Below, in pieces: positions 60,167 to 64,000 of a stretch of 64,000 nucleotides of DNA (position 1 is its first letter; every line of letters begins with the position of its first letter). The stretch comes from Rhabditoides inermis (Eukaryota > Nematoda > Chromadorea > Rhabditida > Rhabditidae). The position numbers and the translations under genes were made by a program. Location: NCBI GenBank assembly GCA_963966185.1, contig CAWZYM010000229.1, forward strand, positions 170,001 to 234,000. Direction: 5' to 3'. The notes beneath the pieces are model-generated. The model saw only the letters and a list, made by a program, of their open reading frames with translations. It had not been told where the DNA came from and searched no databases.

Positions 60167-62151
60167 ATGAGACTCGCCCCGACCGTGCCGTCTGCCTTGC
60201 CAGCTGGCGCCGCCCCTGCCGAGCCTGGAGCCGCCGTGGCTGACCCCCACTTCCAGGCGCCCAAGTGCGGCATCCACGCTAGGGCACGCTCTCGCGACCC
60301 CAACTACCAGGTACGGCACGCTACCGTATCCCTCCATACCGTATGCTCAGACGATGGCGGCAGTTGCGGGGGACGTGTTCAACGTGCCGAAGGAGATGGC
60401 GTTGGTGGTGCCGGTGCCAGTGGGAGGCACTCCTCCCGCAGTCTCCCCCAAGCCCCCGTCTGCCGAGAACGCCGTTGCCGCCAAGCCGTCTGGAACCAAC
60501 GTCGCCGCGGTCCAAGCTGTTGCTGATCCCCACTTCCAGGCGCCCAAGTGCGGAATCCACGCTAGGGCCCGGTCCAGGGATCCCAACTACCAGGTACCGT
60601 AGCCTACTCTATCTTACTGTACCCTACCGTATTGCAGACCATGGCTGCGGTCGCCGGAGACGTGTTCAATCAGCCGAAGGAGATGCCGCTCATTCAAGTG
60701 GTGCCTGTTGGAGGCACTCCTCCCGCTGTCACTCCTCTCAAGGCTCCTTCCGCAGAGGCACCCAAGAAGATCCCTTCGGCCGAGAAGCCCGCCGACCCGA
60801 ACCTCGTGGTACGAGGATTACTGTAGATACCGTATACGACCGTATCATTCAGGCTCTGGGCGCTCTTGGCGGCGGCGCTGTGGCCGACCCCCACTTCCAG
60901 GCACCCAAGTGCGGAATCCATGCTAGGGCTCGCTCCAGGGATCCCAACTACCAGGTACCGTAGCCCGGTATACTGTAAAATACCGTCTCCTCAGACGATG
61001 GCTGCGGTCGCCGGAGACGTGTTCAACCAGCCGAAGGAGATGCCGCTCATGCAAGTGGTGCCGGTTGGAGGCACCCCGCCAGCTGTCACTCCTCCCAAAC
61101 CCGCGTCTGCCGAGAACGCCGCAGCTGCGAAGCCGTCTGGAACCAACGTCGCTGCGGTACAAGCTGTGGCTGACCCTCACTTCCAGGCGCCCAAGTGCGG
61201 AATCCATGCGCGCGCTCGCTCCAGGGATCCCAACTACCAGGTAAAGTAGAACGCGTCTTGTCACTCTGCCAAAAAGAGCACAGGCCGCGTCGCGTAACCA
61301 AAGAACCGCGCGTTGCGGCTACTGGGCGCATGGCCAAGGGCGCGCAGATTTCGAACACATTAACTAAATTAGTAATTAACAACACCATTTTCTAGACTAT
61401 GGCTGCGGTCGCCGGAGACGTGTTCAACCAGCCGAAGGAGATGCCGCTCATCCAAGTGGTGCCTGTGGGAGGAACCCCGCCCGTTGTCACTCCTCCCAAA
61501 CCAGCGTCTGCCGAGAATGCCGCAGCTGCCAAGCCGTCTGGAATCAACGTCGCTGCGGTCCAAGCTGTGGCTGACCCTCACTTCCAGGCGCCCAAGTGCG
61601 GAATACATGCGCGCGCTCGCTCCAGGGATCCCAACTACCAGGTAAAGTAGAACGCGTCTTGTCACTCTGCCAAAAAGATCGCAGGCCGCGTCGCGTACCC
61701 AAGAACCGCGCGTTGCGACTACTGGGCGCATGGCCAAGGGCGCGCAGATATAGAACGCATTAACTAAATTAGTAATAACCAATATTTAAACCTTTTCTAG
61801 ACAATGGCTGCCGTGGCGGGAGACGTGTTCAATCAGCCGAAAGAGATGCCTCTCATCCAGGTGGTGCCGGTTGGAGGCACTCCTCCCGCAGTCTCCCCCA
61901 AGCCGCCCTCTGCCGAGAACGCAGTGGCCGCCAAGCCCTCGGGAACCAACGTCGCCGCGGCTGTCGTCGACCCCCATTTCCAGGCGCCCAAGTGCGGCAT
62001 TCACGCCAGGGCACGCTCCCGCGACCCCAACTACATGGTACGGCGTACTGTATACTGTATCTTACCGTATACCTAGACGATGGCGGCGGTTGGCGGCAAC
62101 GTGTTCGGAGACGACAAGAAGGGCGCTGCTCCGCCGAAGAACCTCTACTAG
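60167..62151 (+). CDS. Second DPNYQ repeat protein, diverged paralogue
   Basis: Eight exons (60167-60310, 60351-60593, 60638-60808, 60853-60954, 60995-61240, 61396-61641, 61801-62037, 62077-62151) give 487 residues. Each full unit is about 80 residues: TMAAVAGDVFNQPKEMPLIQ, PVGGTPPAVTPPKPASAENA, then VADPHFQAPKCGIHARARSR and DPNYQ. The TM-x-AV-x-GDVF and DPNYQ cores correspond to TLAGVGGDVF and DPNYQ of the 48.6 kb gene. As there, introns are phase 0 between Q and T; the seventh exon has NYM instead. One intron additionally splits a unit (exon 3 ends DPNLV). The last exon reads VFGDDKKGAAPPKNLY, closest to the other gene's VFGADKK unit. Units carry one cysteine each. No signal peptide; Pro/Ala-rich, probably disordered. 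Function unknown. Confidence 0.8.
61241..61800 (+). repeat. Duplicated intron within the DPNYQ2 gene
   Basis: The introns 61242-61395 and 61642-61800 are nearly identical (both contain gtaaagtagaacgcgtcttg and ggccaagggcgcgcagat), and the exon between them matches the exon before. The repeat unit of exon plus intron is about 401 bp, so a whole repeat cassette was duplicated recently. Confidence 0.9.
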
Positions 62152-62739
62152 ACAGCAACGATCTCTCTTCCACTAGTAGTAATAGTAATATCAGTAGTAG
62201 TAGTAGTAGTAGTAATAATAATAGAAGTAGTAGTAGTGTAGTAACTAGTATATTGTAGTGCTCCCGTACTAATGTACCTTACTGACTGTCAATAAATCTT
62301 TTTCACTGTTGTGTTTGGAATTTGGCTGAAATGCGTGGTTGTTTTGATAGCGGTGTTCTCTCTCATCTCTCGCTTATCGATCCGTATCAGTCAGCTGTTG
62401 ACCGAGCGTTATCAACCGGTGCGCGGTTGATTGTTGATTTGTATTCATCGCCTGCTAGCAACTCCTGCAATGCATTACGTTTTGTTCATTTCGCATGAAT
62501 GCTTCTCAGGAATGCTGCTCAGGGTTGCGAGTGCATGCACTGTGATTCGTACAATTCGTGACCGCGACCACGAATATTCATATCAATGTATACAAATACT
62601 CATACTCCTCTCTCTCTCTTTATGCTGAAACTTGCTGAAACCCACGTCACTCATTCGATATTGTATGTACTTGTCCAGCCACCGTATTGGGTATCCTTCT
62701 TGTCGTGATCTCCCGCTGTGCCCCAACCGTGTCTGTCAG
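62152..62739 (+). other. Intergenic region with (TAG)n-type tail
   Basis: Starts with an agtagtagt / aataataat trinucleotide run (62173-62245), with aataaa at about 62291 as the likely poly(A) signal of DPNYQ2. The end (gtctgtcag) is an acceptor directly before the next ATG. No further gene seen. Confidence 0.6.
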
Positions 62740-63411
62740 ATGTGTGACTCGACCTCCCTCTCGTCTCGCCTCACCCTGCACACTCCCCCACTGGATGAGC
62801 TGGCGGGGGCAGTGCGGGAGGGACTGCGGCACAACTTCAAGGAGGTCAACGTGGAGGTGGCACAGTGCCCGGGTGAGTCTAGTCGTTGGCACTTCCACCG
62901 TCATAGAATCCCCATTAGCCGATACCAATACAAAGTCGCACCTGAGTGTGTCGTTCACCTCTCTCACTCTTTCCCACACGGAGATAGACAAAAGAGAACA
63001 CTCTCTGAAATCCTGTTTTGTGTTATATTCGTAACCTGCAGACCTGACCCAGCCCCCGTTTTCGATGGCCGCCGAGGGATTCGGAGGAAACCTCAGGATC
63101 GCCGAGGTACGGTAACGTTAGACTACGGTAGCTTGCCACGGTAGTTTATGTGTACTGTATTTGATACTAGATTACTGTAACTATTTAGGTTGGCGGTCCC
63201 GGAAACCTGTTTCCAGTGATCCACAAGGAGAAGGAGTTCGATGTGAAGGTTGATCACTCATTCTTGCCTCTTCCCTCCCTCCCTCCCTCCCTCCCTCCCT
63301 CCCTCCCTCCATCTCTCTCTCTCTCTCTCATCTTTTTGTTCAAACAACTTTTTGTTCAACGTTCAAATGACACTAACGTAGACTTCTGGGGGAGAAAGAG
63401 GTGTAGAGAAC

Positions 63412-63463
<52 letters not shown>

Positions 63464-63766
63464 CCCTCCTTCTCAGACCGTCTGCTCCACCTGCGAGCTT
63501 CCTCACGCGTTTGCCTTCGGACCCGGCGCCGGACCCTGGCCAGTGGCGAGTCTCTACTTATTCTTTTCTTTTTATATTCCTATTTTTTGTCTTCTTTGTT
63601 TATGCAACATTCTTACACAATCACATTGGTTTTGGCGGAACCACACAGAATATACTTCATTGTTGTGTTTTCGAGAAAACGTCTATAATACGGTTTTGAA
63701 ACGTATCACTTTTCAGGTGGGCGTCAACTGCGAAATGGTGGCCGATGTGAACTGCGGGAGTGGAAA

Positions 63767-63815
<49 letters not shown>

Positions 63816-63821
63816 GAGAGA

Positions 63822-63858
<37 letters not shown>

Positions 63859-64000
63859 GAGGTTGAGACAGCTACACGTATCGCGCGTCTGGACGCGGCG
63901 GAGACGTTCAAGCAGGAGACGATCGACTCGTCCCGCTTCTCTCTCATGGCCAACCTCGCGCTGAGCGATGGGAACAAGGGGCCGGTCGGTGAGTTCGGGG
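62740..64000 (+). CDS. C11orf54: C11orf54/PTD012-type ester hydrolase, 3' end off window
   Basis: Six exons (62740-62872, 63042-63106, 63189-63248, 63477-63542, 63717-63767, and about 63862 to 63988) give the first about 150 residues of a family usually 315 long. Matches include PPLDELAGAVREGLRHNF, LRIAEVGGPGNLFPVI, HAFAFGPGAGPWP and SSRFSLMANLALSDGNKGPV. Human C11orf54 (DUF1907) is a zinc-containing protein with ester hydrolase activity in vitro; the zinc-binding histidine motif lies in the missing half. The ATG directly follows a pyrimidine-rich acceptor, as in trans-spliced genes. The intron before the sixth exon is almost entirely (GA)n with no pyrimidine tract, so that acceptor is uncertain. 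A gtgagt donor at about 63989 shows the gene continues. Confidence 0.85.
63420..63461 (+). repeat. (GA)n microsatellite
   Basis: About 21 GA units just before the fourth exon of the C11orf54-like gene, followed by a short pyrimidine tract. Confidence 0.95.
63768..63857 (+). repeat. (GA)n microsatellite filling an intron
   Basis: GA repeats with two gtgaga interruptions span the whole predicted intron between exons 5 and 6 of the C11orf54-like gene. Confidence 0.95.

Noticed and set aside
1..64000. Spliced-leader RNA, 5S rRNA or snRNA genes
   Set aside because: Looked for recognisable words of each on both strands and saw none; a covariance-model search would be needed to exclude them.

Overview
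This is a piece of an animal nuclear genome, almost certainly a nematode. It has small exons split by short GT-AG introns, genes packed on both strands, AG acceptors sitting at or just before start codons (as expected for spliced-leader trans-splicing), and nematode-type chemoreceptor genes (an Srsx-like receptor and an Srh-like one). I cannot name the species. No spliced-leader RNA, rRNA or CRISPR array was seen. Exon chains below were built by hand from splice sites and reading-frame phase, so internal boundaries are predictions, but most chains close in frame from start to stop.

Region by region: 0.1-3.7 kb (-) FAM210/DUF1279 mitochondrial protein with a repeat-filled intron; 4.0-4.9 kb (-) SSR4/TRAP-delta; 5.3-11.8 kb (+) a same-strand run of CCR4-NOT deadenylase CAF1 (CNOT7), ZNF593/Bud20 and a mitochondrial NT5DC 5'-nucleotidase-like protein; 12.4-17.1 kb (+) a secreted protein whose introns hold a 106-bp-arm foldback element, tRNA-like SINE pieces and a nested antisense RING-finger gene; 17.6-18.8 kb (+) a probably broken Srh-like chemoreceptor; 19.1-19.5 kb (+) a precursor of cyclic secreted peptides; 20.0-22.5 kb (-) a 5'-truncated LINE with an open 828-codon frame; 22.6-23.5 kb (+) a kelch-repeat fragment; 23.7-24.8 kb (-) a secreted Ser/Thr-rich, Cys-rich protein; 25.9-32.2 kb (-) a VAMP7-like longin SNARE with a LINE fragment in an intron; 32.7-36.4 kb (-) ATG101; 37.1-39.6 kb (-) Srsx-like GPCR; 40.1-41.7 kb (+) a Ly6-type GPI-anchored protein; 41.8-57.8 kb (-) UPF2, the largest gene; nested in a 3 kb UPF2 intron on the other strand (48.6-51.0 kb) is a 685-residue tandem-repeat protein built on a DPNYQ-TLxGV-VFGADKK unit; 58.3-59.8 kb (+) an unknown multi-pass membrane protein; 60.2-62.2 kb (+) a second, diverged DPNYQ repeat protein; 62.7 kb to the end (+) the start of a C11orf54/PTD012 ester hydrolase.

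Themes: RNA turnover (CAF1, UPF2), ribosome biogenesis (ZNF593), secretory and mitochondrial housekeeping (SSR4, FAM210), and autophagy (ATG101 directly upstream of a VAMP7-like SNARE on the same strand). The most novel content is the pair of DPNYQ repeat proteins, which share a repeat core and an intron placed at exactly the same residue, and the triplicated cyclic-peptide precursor. Purine/pyrimidine (GA/CT) microsatellites fill many introns, and a short TACNGTA palindrome recurs in introns throughout.
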